Source: Chloroflexota bacterium
GTDB lineage: Bacteria; Chloroflexota; Anaerolineae; 4572-78; J111
Assembly: GCA_016860845.1 (NCBI GenBank)
Contig: BOKF01000010.1
Coordinates: 62,001 to 126,000, forward strand
Direction of reading: 5' to 3'
Length of the DNA stretch: 64,000 nt
Part shown: positions 35,617 to 46,429 of the stretch, piece after piece
Layout of the letters: each line of letters starts with the position of its first letter
How positions within the stretch are numbered: the stretch's first letter is position 1
Translations under genes and position numbers: made by a program
The notes under the pieces: model-generated
The model's input: only the letters and a program-made list of their open reading frames with translations
The model's database searches: none
What the model was told of the DNA's origin: nothing

Positions 35617-35886
35617 ATGCCCTACGATGAATTTGTCGAAGAAGATCCGCTGGAACTGGTTGGCATGGCCCTGCCCGGCGAGCCGGGCCAGCTTGAGACC
35701 ATGGCCGAAATAATGGTTGAGGAATATGTACGCCTGGGTTGGGGCGAGCGGCGGCTCATGGGCCTGTTTACCAGCCCGGTCTACCTGGCGACCCATCGCA
35801 TCTACCGGGAAAAAGGCGAAGCCTACGTCCGGGAGTTAATCCAGCGAACCTGCGCGAAATGGGGCATCGTGAGATGCGAGGCGTAA
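35617..35886 (+). CDS. Small conserved operon protein
   Basis: 89-aa acidic protein (EEDPLELVGMALPGEPG) with a helical C-terminal half, starting 1 bp after the alpha subunit stop. No family recognised; position suggests an accessory or assembly factor for the molybdoenzyme. Confidence 0.6.
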   Translation: MPYDEFVEEDPLELVGMALPGEPGQLETMAEIMVEEYVRLGWGERRLMGLFTSPVYLATHRIYREKGEAYVRELIQRTCAKWGIVRCEA

Positions 35887-35972
35887 AAAAGTTCACGTTT
35901 CACGCCTCACACATCAAGGTGTGACAGAACCAAGTCCTGGACTCAAGCATTATCATCCAACAAGGAGACCTT

Positions 35973-37232
35973 ATGGCTGAAGTTTACAACTGGCATCTGG
36001 GCCGCAAGATGGGTTACGTTTTTGAGGAAGCGCACCCCGAAAAGCAGTTTGTGGCCGTTTTCAATATCAATCGCTGCATCGGCTGCCAGACCTGCACTGG
36101 GGCCTGCAAAGCAACCTGGACTTTCTCCAAAGGCCAGGAGTATATGTGGTGGAACAACGTCGAGACCAAGCCTTACGGCGGCTATCCCCAGCATTGGGAC
36201 GTGAAAATTCTGCAACTGCTGGATGAAGCCCACCAGGCCGCCGGGCAAAAGGCTGAATGGGATACCGGCCAGGCCGGCGAGACAGCCCCCTACGGGGTAT
36301 ACAACGGCTTGGCCCTCAGCGAGGCTGCTGGCCCCAACAACCAGGCCCTCGGCTACCTGCCCGAGGACGGCGAGTGGCGCGCCCCCAATTTTTACGAGGA
36401 TACCTCGACTGCCTACAAGGGTGACAAGCTGGGCCTCAGCCTGGAAGGCGCCTCGCTGCCGGAACACCAGACCTGGTTTTTCTACCTACAGCGGATCTGC
36501 AATCACTGCACCTATCCGGCCTGCGCCGCTGCCTGCCCGCGCAAGGCCATCTACAAGCGTCCCGAAGACGGCATCGTCCTGATTGACCAGGCCCGCTGCC
36601 GGGGCTATCGCAAATGTATGGAGCAGTGCCCCTACAAAAAGCCGATGTACCGGGGCACAACGCGTACCAGCGAAAAGTGCGTGGCTTGTTATCCCCGCGT
36701 TGAGGGCAACGACCCGCTCAGCGATGGTGTGCCTATGGAGACCCGCTGCATGGCCGTCTGCCCCGGCAAAATCCGGCTGAACGGCCTGGTGGACATCGCC
36801 GCGGATGGCTCGTGGGCCGCCGCGCCGGAGCATCCACTCTACTACCTGATCAAGGTGGAAAAGGTGGCCCTGCCCTTGTATCCCCAGTTTGGCACCGAGC
36901 CAAATATCTACTACATCCCGCCGCGTTGGGCCCCGCGCGCCTATCTACGCCAGATGTTTGGTCCCGGCGTGGATGAGGCCATCGCCCGCTACACTGCGCC
37001 CTCGCGGGAACTGCTGGCCGTGTTGCAGCTTTTCCGCACCACCCAGAAGATGATTTTTCGATATGAAATCGAAGAAGGGCCGCTGGCCCTGGAAACCGAA
37101 ATCAACGGCCAGCCCTGGCAAATGTACAACGACACGGTCATCGGCTTTGATGCCAAAGGGCGGGAGGCCGTGCGCCTGAGCGTGGTCGAGCCGGTCTACG
37201 AGCGCCCGGCCGAGCGACCCAATTCAATTTGA
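35973..37232 (+). CDS. NxrB/NarH-like iron-sulfur beta subunit
   Basis: 419-aa electron-transfer subunit with four Fe-S cluster motifs: CIGCQTCTGACK, CNHCTYPACAAACP, CRGYRKCMEQCPYKK and KCVACYPRVEG with TRCMAVCPGK. In the third motif Tyr replaces a Cys, as Trp does in NarH, predicting one [3Fe-4S] and three [4Fe-4S] clusters. No signal peptide of its own, so it is probably exported with the Tat-bearing alpha subunit. Length matches NxrB-type proteins. Confidence 0.9.
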   Translation: MAEVYNWHLGRKMGYVFEEAHPEKQFVAVFNINRCIGCQTCTGACKATWTFSKGQEYMWWNNVETKPYGGYPQHWDVKILQLLDEAHQAAGQKAEWDTGQAGETAPYGVYNGLALSEAAGPNNQALGYLPEDGEWRAPNFYEDTSTAYKGDKLGLSLEGASLPEHQTWFFYLQRICNHCTYPACAAACPRKAIYKRPEDGIVLIDQARCRGYRKCMEQCPYKKPMYRGTTRTSEKCVACYPRVEGNDPLSDGVPMETRCMAVCPGKIRLNGLVDIAADGSWAAAPEHPLYYLIKVEKVALPLYPQFGTEPNIYYIPPRWAPRAYLRQMFGPGVDEAIARYTAPSRELLAVLQLFRTTQKMIFRYEIEEGPLALETEINGQPWQMYNDTVIGFDAKGREAVRLSVVEPVYERPAERPNSI

Positions 37233-37304
37233 GGGTGAAACGTGAAACGTGAGGGATGTAGACTCTCTACGCATCACGTATCACGCATCAGAGAGGTTCC
37301 ATCA

Positions 37305-37988
37305 ATGGACATCAACACTATCATTTGTCGCGCCCAGGTTTACAGCTTTCTGGCCGGGGCGTTTCTCTATCCCCAGGAAAATTGGACCACCGATGCGCCG
37401 GTGCTGGCCGAAATTGTGGCCGGCCTGGAGATGGGTCTGACCGGCCCATTCGTCGCACAGACCGAACTGTCCGCCCTGCAGACCGCCTATCGCCGCACCT
37501 TTGGGCTGACCGGCTCGCTCTGCTACGAGACCGAGTACGGGCTGCCCCATGAGTTTCGCCAGAGCCAGGAGCTGGCCGATCTGAGCGGCTTTTACCGCGC
37601 CTTTGGCTTTGAGGTTGGCGGCGCGGTACGTGAGCGGCCGGATCACCTGGCTGTGGAGTTGGAGTTTATGCAGGTTTTGGCGCTCAAAGAGGCTTATGCA
37701 GTGGGGCAGGAGCTGGTTGAGCAGGCCGAAATTTGTCAGGAGGCCCAGCGTAAATTTTTACAGGATCACCTGGGGCGCTGGCTGGGCCTGTTTGCCCACA
37801 GCCTGGCCCTGAATGCCCCGGAGGGCGCGTACCTGGCTTTGGGCCGCTTTGCAGTGGCCTTTGTCAAGGCCGACGCCGCCCGCCTGGGAGTGGAACTTGA
37901 GGAGCAGCCGGTCGGCCAGATGCAGCATACCCCCTTTGACCCGGATTTCTCCTGCTCAAGCTGCCCCGCCGCCGAGTTAAGCCGGTAA
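37305..37988 (+). CDS. NarJ/TorD-like molybdoenzyme chaperone
   Basis: 227-aa helical protein of the TorD/DmsD/NarJ family ([46 protein letters not shown] split by the usual insertion). It should guard the Tat signal and cofactor insertion of the alpha subunit. The C-terminus carries CSSCPAAE, a possible metal site. ATG 37305 after AGAGAGG. Between the beta and gamma genes. Confidence 0.85.
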   Translation: MDINTIICRAQVYSFLAGAFLYPQENWTTDAPVLAEIVAGLEMGLTGPFVAQTELSALQTAYRRTFGLTGSLCYETEYGLPHEFRQSQELADLSGFYRAFGFEVGGAVRERPDHLAVELEFMQVLALKEAYAVGQELVEQAEICQEAQRKFLQDHLGRWLGLFAHSLALNAPEGAYLALGRFAVAFVKADAARLGVELEEQPVGQMQHTPFDPDFSCSSCPAAELSR

Positions 37989-38020
37989 GATTGACCCCCT
38001 ATTGGGATTGGAGGCATTGA

Positions 38021-39088
38021 ATGATCACATCCTACAGAGTCTTTGTTGCTTTCATTTTTATCCTGGCTGCGGCGCTCACTTTTTTTAAGATTCCCCTGGC
38101 CAGTTCGCAAGGGGTCACCGTGATGGCGGCGCGGGTGGCGGAAGAGCTGCCAACCACCGACCTGGACTCCCCCCTCTGGCAGCAGGCCACAGCCATCGAA
38201 GTGCCCCTGAGCGCCCAGGTCGTGGCCCGGCCCATGCTACCGGAAACCAGGATCAAGGTGCTGACCACCCGGGCGCTGCACAACGACCGGCAGTTGGCTT
38301 TGCTGGTTGAGTGGGCCGACGAAACCCAAAACGACAGCATGGTCCGGGTGCAGGATTTTCGGGACGCCGTGGCCGTGCAGTTCCCCCTGGCCGAAGGTCC
38401 GCCCTTCTACTGTATGGGCCAGTTGGGTGGAGACGTGAACATCTGGCACTGGAAGGCCGATTGGCAGGCCGATCTGGACACGCGCCAGGATTTGGAGACT
38501 GCCTACCCCAATATGTACGCCGACTACTACGCCTTTGCCGAAGCGGACAAAGGCGTCGCCGCCGGCCCCGGCGATTACACCGATGTAAACTACGTCCCGG
38601 CCATGGCCGCGGATAATTTGTTTGCCAGCACCGGCCATGAGTCGCCGGTGGAAGACCTGATCGCCGGGGGTTTTGGGACGCTGACCAGCCAGGGGGCGGG
38701 CGGCCAAAATGTGCAGGGCTACGGAGCCTGGGCCGAAGGCAAATGGCGGGTCATCTTTAGCCGCGATCTTACCTCAACCGAAGCCGAGGACGTCAGTTTT
38801 ACCGCCAATCAGGTCTACTCGATTGCCTTTGCCGCCTGGGATGGGGCCAATGGCGAGCGCAACGGGCAGAAATCTACCTCGCAGTGGGTCTCGTTGCAAT
38901 TGGGCGGGGCCGCTGCTCCAGCCACCCAGGCACCCGCGGCCAGCGCCGCTCCGGCTGCCGCGGCCGCAACGGGCAGTACGCTCCCGGTCACCCAGATCAT
39001 GACTTTGAGTCTCATCAGCATCGTTGTCGGCAGCCTGGTTCTGTTACTGGTGCTGATCCTGCTTTCAAAACTATCAGAGCAGCAATGA
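38021..39088 (+). CDS. Heme-binding gamma subunit (ethylbenzene-dehydrogenase type)
   Basis: 355-aa protein with an N-terminal hydrophobic signal/anchor (FVAFIFILAAALTFF), a heme-b-binding beta-sandwich region typical of type II DMSO-reductase gamma subunits (LAEGPPFYCMGQLGGDVNIWHWKAD with candidate Met ligand), an Ala/Pro-rich linker and a C-terminal membrane helix (LISIVVGSLVLLLVLILL). This tail would anchor the enzyme to the outer face of the membrane and pass electrons to or from a cytochrome. Confidence 0.85.
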   Translation: MITSYRVFVAFIFILAAALTFFKIPLASSQGVTVMAARVAEELPTTDLDSPLWQQATAIEVPLSAQVVARPMLPETRIKVLTTRALHNDRQLALLVEWADETQNDSMVRVQDFRDAVAVQFPLAEGPPFYCMGQLGGDVNIWHWKADWQADLDTRQDLETAYPNMYADYYAFAEADKGVAAGPGDYTDVNYVPAMAADNLFASTGHESPVEDLIAGGFGTLTSQGAGGQNVQGYGAWAEGKWRVIFSRDLTSTEAEDVSFTANQVYSIAFAAWDGANGERNGQKSTSQWVSLQLGGAAAPATQAPAASAAPAAAAATGSTLPVTQIMTLSLISIVVGSLVLLLVLILLSKLSEQQ

Positions 39089-40041
39089 GAGGAGACGGAC
39101 TGCTGCGCTGGCTGGCGCTGGCCGCCGTAGCTGATTGGCTGATCGCCCGGACCTTGACCCGCGCCGCCATCTTCATGCCCAAGCCGCCGCCAATGCTGGT
39201 ACTTTATGAGGCGCTCACCCTGGCCGGGCAACTGGCGACCACCCTGACCGGCCTGCTGGGACTGGGCATGCTGGGCTGGATAGCCTGGCGCGAATGGCAA
39301 ACTGGCCATCAGTCTGACAGCTTTTCCCCGGACACAGCGACCAGGTCTGTCCTGGGAGTTGGACTGTCGCTTATCTTGCTGAGCCAGGTCGGCTTCAGCC
39401 TGATGTTTCTGTGGGTCGCGCCGGCCGGCTGGGGGATGGTCGCTAACCTGGGGTTGGGGGTAGTCGCTGTGGTTATTATCGCCGCCCGGAGCCGGCACAT
39501 CGGGCTGCTGCTCCCGGCTCTGGCCCTGCTGCTGGGGCGCTTGTACCAACTCCTGCCCGCCTGGTACACTGCCTGGGGCTGGTCTGGCCCGCCGCCCTTA
39601 ACTGAAACCCTCTTTAACCTGGGGGAACTGCTGGTGGTTGCTAGCGCGGGGAGCTTATGGTATGCCTACGGGCGAGGGGCGTCGCGCCGGGAGATGTTTA
39701 TGGCCGCCGGACCGGCCCTGGCCTTCACCGGACTCTACCTGGCCAACCCGGCCCTGACCGGGACCCTGGCGGTCTGGTCTACCGGCCTGACCCTCTACCT
39801 GCCCTGGCCGCTGTACACCCTGAGTCTCTGGTTAGCCGGCGTGACGGCGGCCGCAGCGCTGCGCCGGAAGGAGCCGGCCGGTTGGGTCATCCTGTTGCTC
39901 GCTGCTGGCAGCTATGCGCCGCAGCTCAGCACCCAGGCCTTTCTCGGTCTTATCGCCCTGTGGCTGCTTGCTGGTGGGGTTAAAAGAGAGGGCGAGAGAG
40001 TTTGCCTTGTCCGCGAGTCATTCCTTGAGGTTCCCAGTTGA
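39085..40041 (+). CDS. Polytopic membrane protein of the molybdoenzyme operon
   Basis: 318-aa protein with about nine hydrophobic helices. ATG 39085 overlaps the gamma stop (ATGA), so it is translationally coupled. No quinone- or heme-binding motif I can name; two lone His residues. It could be the membrane electron-transfer partner or an assembly factor. Family not recognised. Confidence 0.6.
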   Translation: MRGDGLLRWLALAAVADWLIARTLTRAAIFMPKPPPMLVLYEALTLAGQLATTLTGLLGLGMLGWIAWREWQTGHQSDSFSPDTATRSVLGVGLSLILLSQVGFSLMFLWVAPAGWGMVANLGLGVVAVVIIAARSRHIGLLLPALALLLGRLYQLLPAWYTAWGWSGPPPLTETLFNLGELLVVASAGSLWYAYGRGASRREMFMAAGPALAFTGLYLANPALTGTLAVWSTGLTLYLPWPLYTLSLWLAGVTAAAALRRKEPAGWVILLLAAGSYAPQLSTQAFLGLIALWLLAGGVKREGERVCLVRESFLEVPS

Positions 40042-40118
40042 GGTGAGTTTTTCCGGCTGCTCATCTGAGGCATATTGTAGTGTGAGTAATCATCACCCAT
40101 ACCACAGGAGAAAGTTCT

Positions 40119-40553
40119 ATGAGAAATCAAGCTAACATTAATGTTCGCCCCCATGAGGCTATGACAAGCAGCGATTGGGTGAAAAGAGGCTTTCTGGCAG
40201 CCGCAGCCAGTATCATAGCTGTCCTGGTGGTGCAAGCCCTATCTATTTCTATTTGGCCGGAGATTGCCCTGTTTGCCCCGCTGGATAACTATTTCCGTTC
40301 GGCTATTTTTACGCTTGTCCCAACCGTTGTGGCGACAGCCCTTTTTGCCTGGTTGGACGGGCATACGGCTCGGCCGGTTCGTGTCTTTATCATCATTTCT
40401 GTCGTCGTGCTGCTGATCAGCTTCATCCCGGACTATGCTGTGCCCGTTCCTTACAAAACTATCCTGGCCAGTACCGTAGCCGCATTTTTGCACGTGGTGG
40501 CAGCCGTAGCAACAGTATCGCTGTTGGTCATCGGTTATCAGCGGCGAAAGTAA
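40119..40553 (+). CDS. DUF6069-like membrane protein
   Basis: 144-aa protein with four membrane helices and the conserved short motif GHTARPVRVF between helices 2 and 3, resembling the DUF6069 family. Start at 40119 with AGGAGAAAG. Function unknown. Confidence 0.6.
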   Translation: MRNQANINVRPHEAMTSSDWVKRGFLAAAASIIAVLVVQALSISIWPEIALFAPLDNYFRSAIFTLVPTVVATALFAWLDGHTARPVRVFIIISVVVLLISFIPDYAVPVPYKTILASTVAAFLHVVAAVATVSLLVIGYQRRK

Positions 40554-40577
40554 GGGCAAAACCGCCTAAAATTACCA

Positions 40578-41684
40578 TCACGGGTCTGCCGTTTTTAGAA
40601 TTTTTAGCTGAGACAAGCGTGACAGGTAACTGATAAGTAAGGCCAGCGCAAATAAGCCCAGCGCCACCGCCTGATGGGCTAAGGCCAGAGCCAGGGGGAC
40701 GTGCCAGGTAATCACCCCCAGACCCAATAGTATCTGCACCGCACCCAGTGCCAAAAAGGTCAGGACGGTCAATTGTAATCTACGGCCATACCTCCTGTTT
40801 CTGACCTGATAAAAAAGAAAGCCGGCCAGGGCTAAAACCATGAAGGCCAGCCAGCGATGCACAAAATGAACTGTGACCGGGTTAGCTACCAGGTTTGCCG
40901 GCCAGGGGTAAAAGGATGACAGCAGGCCCGGCGGAACCAGATAACCAAACATCAATGGAAATGTGTCTGAGATATAGCCGGCTTTCAAACCAGCCATTAA
41001 GCCACCGTAGGTGATCTGAATAACCAAGACCACCGCCAAACCCAGTGACAGCTTGAAAATCGTGGGGCGTCCGGGCATTTGGTTTAAGGTCAAAATTTGG
41101 CTGGCCTTGCTCAAAGCGAGCCAGAAGCAGAGACCAAATAAAAGCAAGGCCAGCAGCAAGTGAGCCGTTAGGCGATAATGACTGACCGCAGGTTGGTCAA
41201 CGAGGCCACTCTTGACCATATACCAACCCATCACTCCCTGCAAGGCAAAGAGCAAGCCCAGGCCCAGATAAAGCGGACCTTCTCGACGGGAGATGGTTTT
41301 GCCGATAAGAAAAATAGTGAGGGGAATGACCAGCATCAACCCGGTCAATCGGCCCAGCAGACGATGGGAATATTCAACGTAGTAGATGAACTTGTACTCC
41401 GGGAGAGTCATGGTGTGATTGATATGGCGATACTCAGGCGTTTGTTGGTACTTGACGAAGGCTGCCTGCCAGGCCGCTTCGCTAAGGGGCGGTACCACCC
41501 CGGTGATAACCTGCCATTCCACAATCGAAAGTCCTGAACGGGTCAAGCGCACAAAACCACCCAGAATTACCATCAGAGCAATCAAAAAGCATAAGCTAAA
41601 TAACCACCGGCTCAGAAGCTTGTTTGACGTTTGAAGGTGGAAGTTAAAGAGTTGGTTCATTTGACCCAATTTAATATACCCCAT
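40578..41684 (-). CDS. ctaA: Heme A synthase (COX15/CtaA)
   Basis: About 360-aa membrane protein converting heme O to heme A for aa3-type cytochrome oxidases. Seen: GGFVRLTRSGLSIVEWQVITG with the catalytic Glu, VEYSHRLLGR with a heme His, a second pair in SHYRLTAHL and VHFVHRWLAF, and ALAHQAV. Eight transmembrane helices. Start either ATG 41684 or ATG 41660; neither has a strong site. Its presence points to oxygen respiration despite the anaerobic aromatic cluster nearby. Confidence 0.9.
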   Translation of the reverse strand: MGYIKLGQMNQLFNFHLQTSNKLLSRWLFSLCFLIALMVILGGFVRLTRSGLSIVEWQVITGVVPPLSEAAWQAAFVKYQQTPEYRHINHTMTLPEYKFIYYVEYSHRLLGRLTGLMLVIPLTIFLIGKTISRREGPLYLGLGLLFALQGVMGWYMVKSGLVDQPAVSHYRLTAHLLLALLLFGLCFWLALSKASQILTLNQMPGRPTIFKLSLGLAVVLVIQITYGGLMAGLKAGYISDTFPLMFGYLVPPGLLSSFYPWPANLVANPVTVHFVHRWLAFMVLALAGFLFYQVRNRRYGRRLQLTVLTFLALGAVQILLGLGVITWHVPLALALAHQAVALGLFALALLISYLSRLSQLKILKTADP

Positions 41685-41873
41685 CCTCGGAATATTGGGT
41701 TCCCCTTCTCAAACAACTAATTCGTTCGACCGAGGGTGGTCAGTAAACCCACAATGGCTACATCATCACCACAGGTTCTTCAGCACCAAGATGAATAATC
41801 GTGATTTCCCGTCCCGCAAAATATCTTCCTGATAATCCAAAATTATGCGCCGGTTATGATATAATAAGCTATT

Positions 41874-44800
41874 ATGCTTCCGGCTCACCTTAAAGACAAC
41901 TTTCCATTCAAATTTAAGAATGTCCCTTTGCTTATTGTCCTGCTTGTGCCCTTTGCATTGCTAACAGCTCTGGCCGTTGGCTCAACCGGCTATCTCTCCT
42001 TTCGTAACGGGCAGCAGGCTGTTAATGAAGTAACCACCCAGCTACAGCGCGAAATTGCCGTCCAAGTCAAGCAGGAACTGGAAACCTTTTTGGAAACACT
42101 CCACCTGCTCAACCAGATTAACGCCAATGCTATCCAAGATGGGCTGATAAACCCCGGCGACTCCGCCGCTTTGGAGCGTTACTTCTGGCAGCAGCTTCAG
42201 CTTTTTGAGAACGTCAGCAGTATTTATTTTGGCAACCCGCAAGGCGGTCTGGTAGACGCCGGGCGTGAGGGCGCTGGCGGCCTTTTGTATATCGCTGCCA
42301 CCGATGGCTTTGCCGCCGGCCCCTTTAGAAAATACGCCGCCGATGAACGGGGTAACCGGGCCAACCTGTTAACCACCATCCCCGATTTCGACGCGCGTGC
42401 CCACCCCTGGTACGCCCGCGCCCTGGCAAGCGGCCAACCCGCCTGGAGCGATATTTACATTCTGGCTACCGGGCAGGATCTGGCCCTGGCCGCCAGCCGC
42501 CCGGTTTATGATACCTATGGGGAATTGCTGGGCGTGGTCTCCAGCGACATCTTCCTCTCCCATCTCAACGCCTTTTTGCAAAGTTTAACCGCCGATAAAG
42601 GCGGAGAGATCTTTATTGTGGAACGTTCCGGCCTACTGGTAGCCGCTTCAACCGGCGACTCTCTCTTGACCGTTGCCGAAAAGAGCCAATCATCCCAACG
42701 TTTTTTGGCTGCCGCCAGCAACGCGCCCCTGATTCAACAAGGCGCAGCTCAACTAGCGGTCCAATTCGGCAACCTGGCAGCCATCAAAAGCCGGCAGAAC
42801 TTTACCTTTGAGCTAAACGGCCGCCGCTATCTGGCCCAGGTTATCCCCTTTTACCGGGAGCCAAACCTGGACTGGTTGGTGGTGGTGCTCATTCCTGAAG
42901 CCGATTTTATGGCCCCTCTACATGCCAATAACCGCAACACCGTTTGGCTCATTGTAATCGTGCTGGCGGCGGTTCTTACGGCCGGCATCATCACCGCTCG
43001 GTGGGTGTCGCAACCCCTGTTGAACCTGAACCATGCCGCCAAATTGCTGGCCGGGGGGGCATGGACGCAGCCGCTGCGTTTTGACCATATTAAAGAGATT
43101 AACGAGCTATCACAGTCCTTCAATACGATGGCCGTCCAATTAACCCAGAGCCTGGAGCGTATGGCCGCCGAAATTACCGCACGCAGGCAGGCCGAGGAAA
43201 AGATAGTTGCCAGCCAGCAGCGCTTTCGGACCTTGATTGAAAAAAGCATGGACGTCATCGTCTTGCTGAATGCCACCGGCGATATTATTTACCAAAGCCC
43301 CTCGGGCCTGCGCCTCACGGGCTATTCCGCCGAGGAACGAATTGGCCGGAGCGGACTCGATTTAATCCACCCCGACGACCTTGATCATATCAGACGTCTT
43401 TTTGCCGGCCTGATCCAAGAACCAGGGGCGGACGTGAGCATCCAGTTACGCTCGCGCCGCAAGGATGGCAGTTGGCGTTGGCTGGAAGTGACCGGGGCCA
43501 ACCTGCTGGCCGACCCCAACGTACAGGCGGTGGTGGTCAATTACCGCGACATCACCGAGCGCAAGCAGGTGGAAGACGCCCTGCGGCAGGAAAAAGATTT
43601 CAACCATACTCTCATTGACAGCCTGCCAGGTATTTTCTATCTTTTTGATGAACAGAGCAAGTTTATCCGCTGGAACAAAAACTTTGAAACCGTCTCCGGC
43701 TACTCCAGCCAGGAAATTGCCCGCATGTCGCCCCTGGATTTCTTTAGGGAGCCGGACAAAAGTCTTATTGCAGAGCGAATCGGGCAGGTGTTCTTAACCG
43801 GCCAGGCCACGGCCGAGGCCACCTTTATCTCCAAAGACCAAACCCCAACCCCTTACTTTTTCACCGGAACGTTGTTTCTGCTGGATGGAAAACCCTGCCT
43901 GCTTGGCATGGGGATTGATATTACCGAGCGCAAGCGGTCGGAAGAGGAAAACCGGCTGTTGCTGACCTTGACCAAAGTTTTGGCCGAAGCCGAAACCTTT
44001 GACTCCGCCCTGACTCTCGCTCTGACGATGGTATGTGAAGCCACAGAGTGGGACTATGGTGAAGCATGGCTTCCTTCGCCTGCCGGCGACCGCCTTGAAC
44101 TTGCTTCACCTTACTACTGTAGAGTCGGGGAAGTGGAAAGTTTTCGCCGTATCAGCGAGGGTTTTGTGGTTGCGTTTGGCATCGGACTCCCCGGTCGAGT
44201 TTGGACGTTGGGGAGCCCGATGTGGGTTCCTGACGTAACCACAGACGCCAATTTTCTACGCGCCCTTTCGGCCAAAGAGGCCGGGATCAAGTCAGCTATA
44301 GGTATCCCTATTTTGGCCAACAATACCGTTGTAGCCGTGATGGGCTTTTTCCTGCAAGGAACGTGGCCAGAAGACCGGAGGATGATGACCCTTGTCTCCG
44401 CCGTTGCCGCGCAGTTGGGAACAGCGTTTCAACGCAAACAGGCAGAAGAATCCATACGACAGGCAGAAGCCAAGTACCGCGCCCTGGTGGAGAATACCCC
44501 GGCCGTAGTGTACGTGGATAAGGCCGACGAAAACGGCAGTTGCTACTACATCAGCCCGCAAATCGAAACCTTGCTTGGTTACCCACCCTCCGTCTACACA
44601 GAAAACCCGACCTTATGGCATAAACAGATTGACCCGCAGGACTACCAACGCGCCGTCCGCACCATCCAGGAGACATTGGAACAGGGCCGGGCCATGGCAG
44701 AATACCGCCTGATTGCCCGCGACGGCCGCGTAGTTTGGGTGCGCGATTCGAGCGTGCTCATCCGCGACCGGGAGGGGAACCCGGAATTTATCCAGGGCTT

Positions 44801-46376
44801 TCTTGAAGACATCACCGAAGGTAAGCAGGCTGAAAAATTGCTGCAAGACCTTTCTGTGGCGGTCAATGCTTCCGGCGATATTGTCTTTATGACCGATAAA
44901 GAGGGCCTTATCACTTCGATCAATGCGCAATTCACCGCTTTGTACGGGTACGGCCAGGAAGAGGTGGTTGGTAAAGTAACGCCGCGCATCTTGAAGAGTG
45001 GCCGACAGAGCCAGGAAGTTTATGAGCAGTTTTGGGAAACAATATTGCGCGGTGAGTTGTTTCGCGGCGAGGTTATCAACAAATCAAAGGACGGCCGCTT
45101 AATCTTCATCGAAGAGACGGTTAGCCCTTTTCTGGATGACCGCGGCCGCATCGCCGGCTTTCTGGCTATTCAGAGAAATATCACCGAACGTAAACAACTG
45201 GAAGCTCGCTTGCTGCAGGCCCAAAAGATGGAGGCTATTGGCCGCTTGGCCGGGGGCATTGCCCACGATTTCAACAACATCCTGCTGCCTATCATCGGCT
45301 ATGCCGAATTGGGTCTACTAAAACTGCCCCCGGATGACGATCTCTACGCCGATTTAATGCGAATAAGAAAAGCGGCCGACCGGGCCGCAGGTCTGGTTCG
45401 CCAGATTTTGGCCTTTAGCCGCCAGCAAGTGCTGGAAATGCGGGTCTTAGGCCTTAATGCGGTCATTCTGGACTTCAGCGAGATGATTCGGCGGCTGATT
45501 GGGGAAGATATTGAGTTAGAAATATTTTTGGAGCCAGCTCTTTATCAAGTTAAGGCCGACAAAGGACAACTTGAGCAGGTGCTGCTAAACTTGGTCATCA
45601 ATGCCCGCGACGCTATGCCCACGGGCGGCAAATTAACCATAGAAACAGCCAACGTTTACCTGGACGAAGAATATGTGAAGAAATACGCAGGGTTGCAAAT
45701 CCCTGGCTATTTTGCCATGCTATCGGTCAGCGATACCGGGCACGGCATGGACGCCGCTACAAAGGAACGCATTTTTGAACCCTTTTTTACCACCAAAGAA
45801 GAGAGTAAAGGGACGGGCTTGGGCCTGGCCACCGTCTTTGGCATTATCCAACAGCATGGCGGCAGTATCTGGGTCTACAGCGAACCGGACCATGGGGCCA
45901 CCTTCAAAATCTATCTACCCAAAGCAGAAAATCCTGGCCACAATCTTGTTACAGCCGCATCAGAACCCGCCTTTATAGACGGAATAGAAACCATTCTGGT
46001 GGTAGAAGATGAAGAGATGGTGCGTCAGTTGGTGTGCGAGACCCTGGCCGCCCACGGCTATTCGGTTATCGAGGCCCAAGGCCCCAGCGAGGCCCTGCAA
46101 CTGGCCACCGAACATAAAGAAACCATTCACCTGCTGCTGACCGATGTCATTATGCCCGGCATGAACGGTAAAGCGCTGTATCACCAAGTGGCGGCCATTT
46201 ATCCTAGCATCAAGGTCTTGTATATGTCGGGTTATACGGATAACGCCATTGTCCATCATGGCGTGTTGGATGAGGGCGTAAACTTTCTGCAAAAACCCTT
46301 TACGGTTAATAATCTGACCCAAAAGGTTAGAAGCGTCTTGAGGATCTCAGGACATCGGGGCGTCAAATTGCCTTAA
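41874..46376 (+). CDS. Hybrid sensor histidine kinase (Cache-HAMP-PAS-PAS-GAF-PAS-PAS-HK-REC)
   Basis: 1500-aa membrane hybrid kinase. An N-terminal helix and an extracytoplasmic double-Cache-like region (to about 345) are followed by a second helix, HAMP (about 370-425), two PAS domains (about 445-690), GAF (about 705-865), two PAS domains (about 870-1110), the HisKA H-box GGIAHDFNN near residue 1131, an ATPase with [10 protein letters not shown] and [12 protein letters not shown], and a C-terminal receiver with [11 protein letters not shown] as phospho-acceptor and LQKPF Lys. No response regulator is adjacent. Convergent with the kinase at 46430. Confidence 0.9.
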   Translation: MLPAHLKDNFPFKFKNVPLLIVLLVPFALLTALAVGSTGYLSFRNGQQAVNEVTTQLQREIAVQVKQELETFLETLHLLNQINANAIQDGLINPGDSAALERYFWQQLQLFENVSSIYFGNPQGGLVDAGREGAGGLLYIAATDGFAAGPFRKYAADERGNRANLLTTIPDFDARAHPWYARALASGQPAWSDIYILATGQDLALAASRPVYDTYGELLGVVSSDIFLSHLNAFLQSLTADKGGEIFIVERSGLLVAASTGDSLLTVAEKSQSSQRFLAAASNAPLIQQGAAQLAVQFGNLAAIKSRQNFTFELNGRRYLAQVIPFYREPNLDWLVVVLIPEADFMAPLHANNRNTVWLIVIVLAAVLTAGIITARWVSQPLLNLNHAAKLLAGGAWTQPLRFDHIKEINELSQSFNTMAVQLTQSLERMAAEITARRQAEEKIVASQQRFRTLIEKSMDVIVLLNATGDIIYQSPSGLRLTGYSAEERIGRSGLDLIHPDDLDHIRRLFAGLIQEPGADVSIQLRSRRKDGSWRWLEVTGANLLADPNVQAVVVNYRDITERKQVEDALRQEKDFNHTLIDSLPGIFYLFDEQSKFIRWNKNFETVSGYSSQEIARMSPLDFFREPDKSLIAERIGQVFLTGQATAEATFISKDQTPTPYFFTGTLFLLDGKPCLLGMGIDITERKRSEEENRLLLTLTKVLAEAETFDSALTLALTMVCEATEWDYGEAWLPSPAGDRLELASPYYCRVGEVESFRRISEGFVVAFGIGLPGRVWTLGSPMWVPDVTTDANFLRALSAKEAGIKSAIGIPILANNTVVAVMGFFLQGTWPEDRRMMTLVSAVAAQLGTAFQRKQAEESIRQAEAKYRALVENTPAVVYVDKADENGSCYYISPQIETLLGYPPSVYTENPTLWHKQIDPQDYQRAVRTIQETLEQGRAMAEYRLIARDGRVVWVRDSSVLIRDREGNPEFIQGFLEDITEGKQAEKLLQDLSVAVNASGDIVFMTDKEGLITSINAQFTALYGYGQEEVVGKVTPRILKSGRQSQEVYEQFWETILRGELFRGEVINKSKDGRLIFIEETVSPFLDDRGRIAGFLAIQRNITERKQLEARLLQAQKMEAIGRLAGGIAHDFNNILLPIIGYAELGLLKLPPDDDLYADLMRIRKAADRAAGLVRQILAFSRQQVLEMRVLGLNAVILDFSEMIRRLIGEDIELEIFLEPALYQVKADKGQLEQVLLNLVINARDAMPTGGKLTIETANVYLDEEYVKKYAGLQIPGYFAMLSVSDTGHGMDAATKERIFEPFFTTKEESKGTGLGLATVFGIIQQHGGSIWVYSEPDHGATFKIYLPKAENPGHNLVTAASEPAFIDGIETILVVEDEEMVRQLVCETLAAHGYSVIEAQGPSEALQLATEHKETIHLLLTDVIMPGMNGKALYHQVAAIYPSIKVLYMSGYTDNAIVHHGVLDEGVNFLQKPFTVNNLTQKVRSVLRISGHRGVKLP

Positions 46377-46429
46377 ATCAGGTCAACCCTACGTGACAAA
46401 TCTATAAAAATTTGGTGTTGTGGAGCTTT

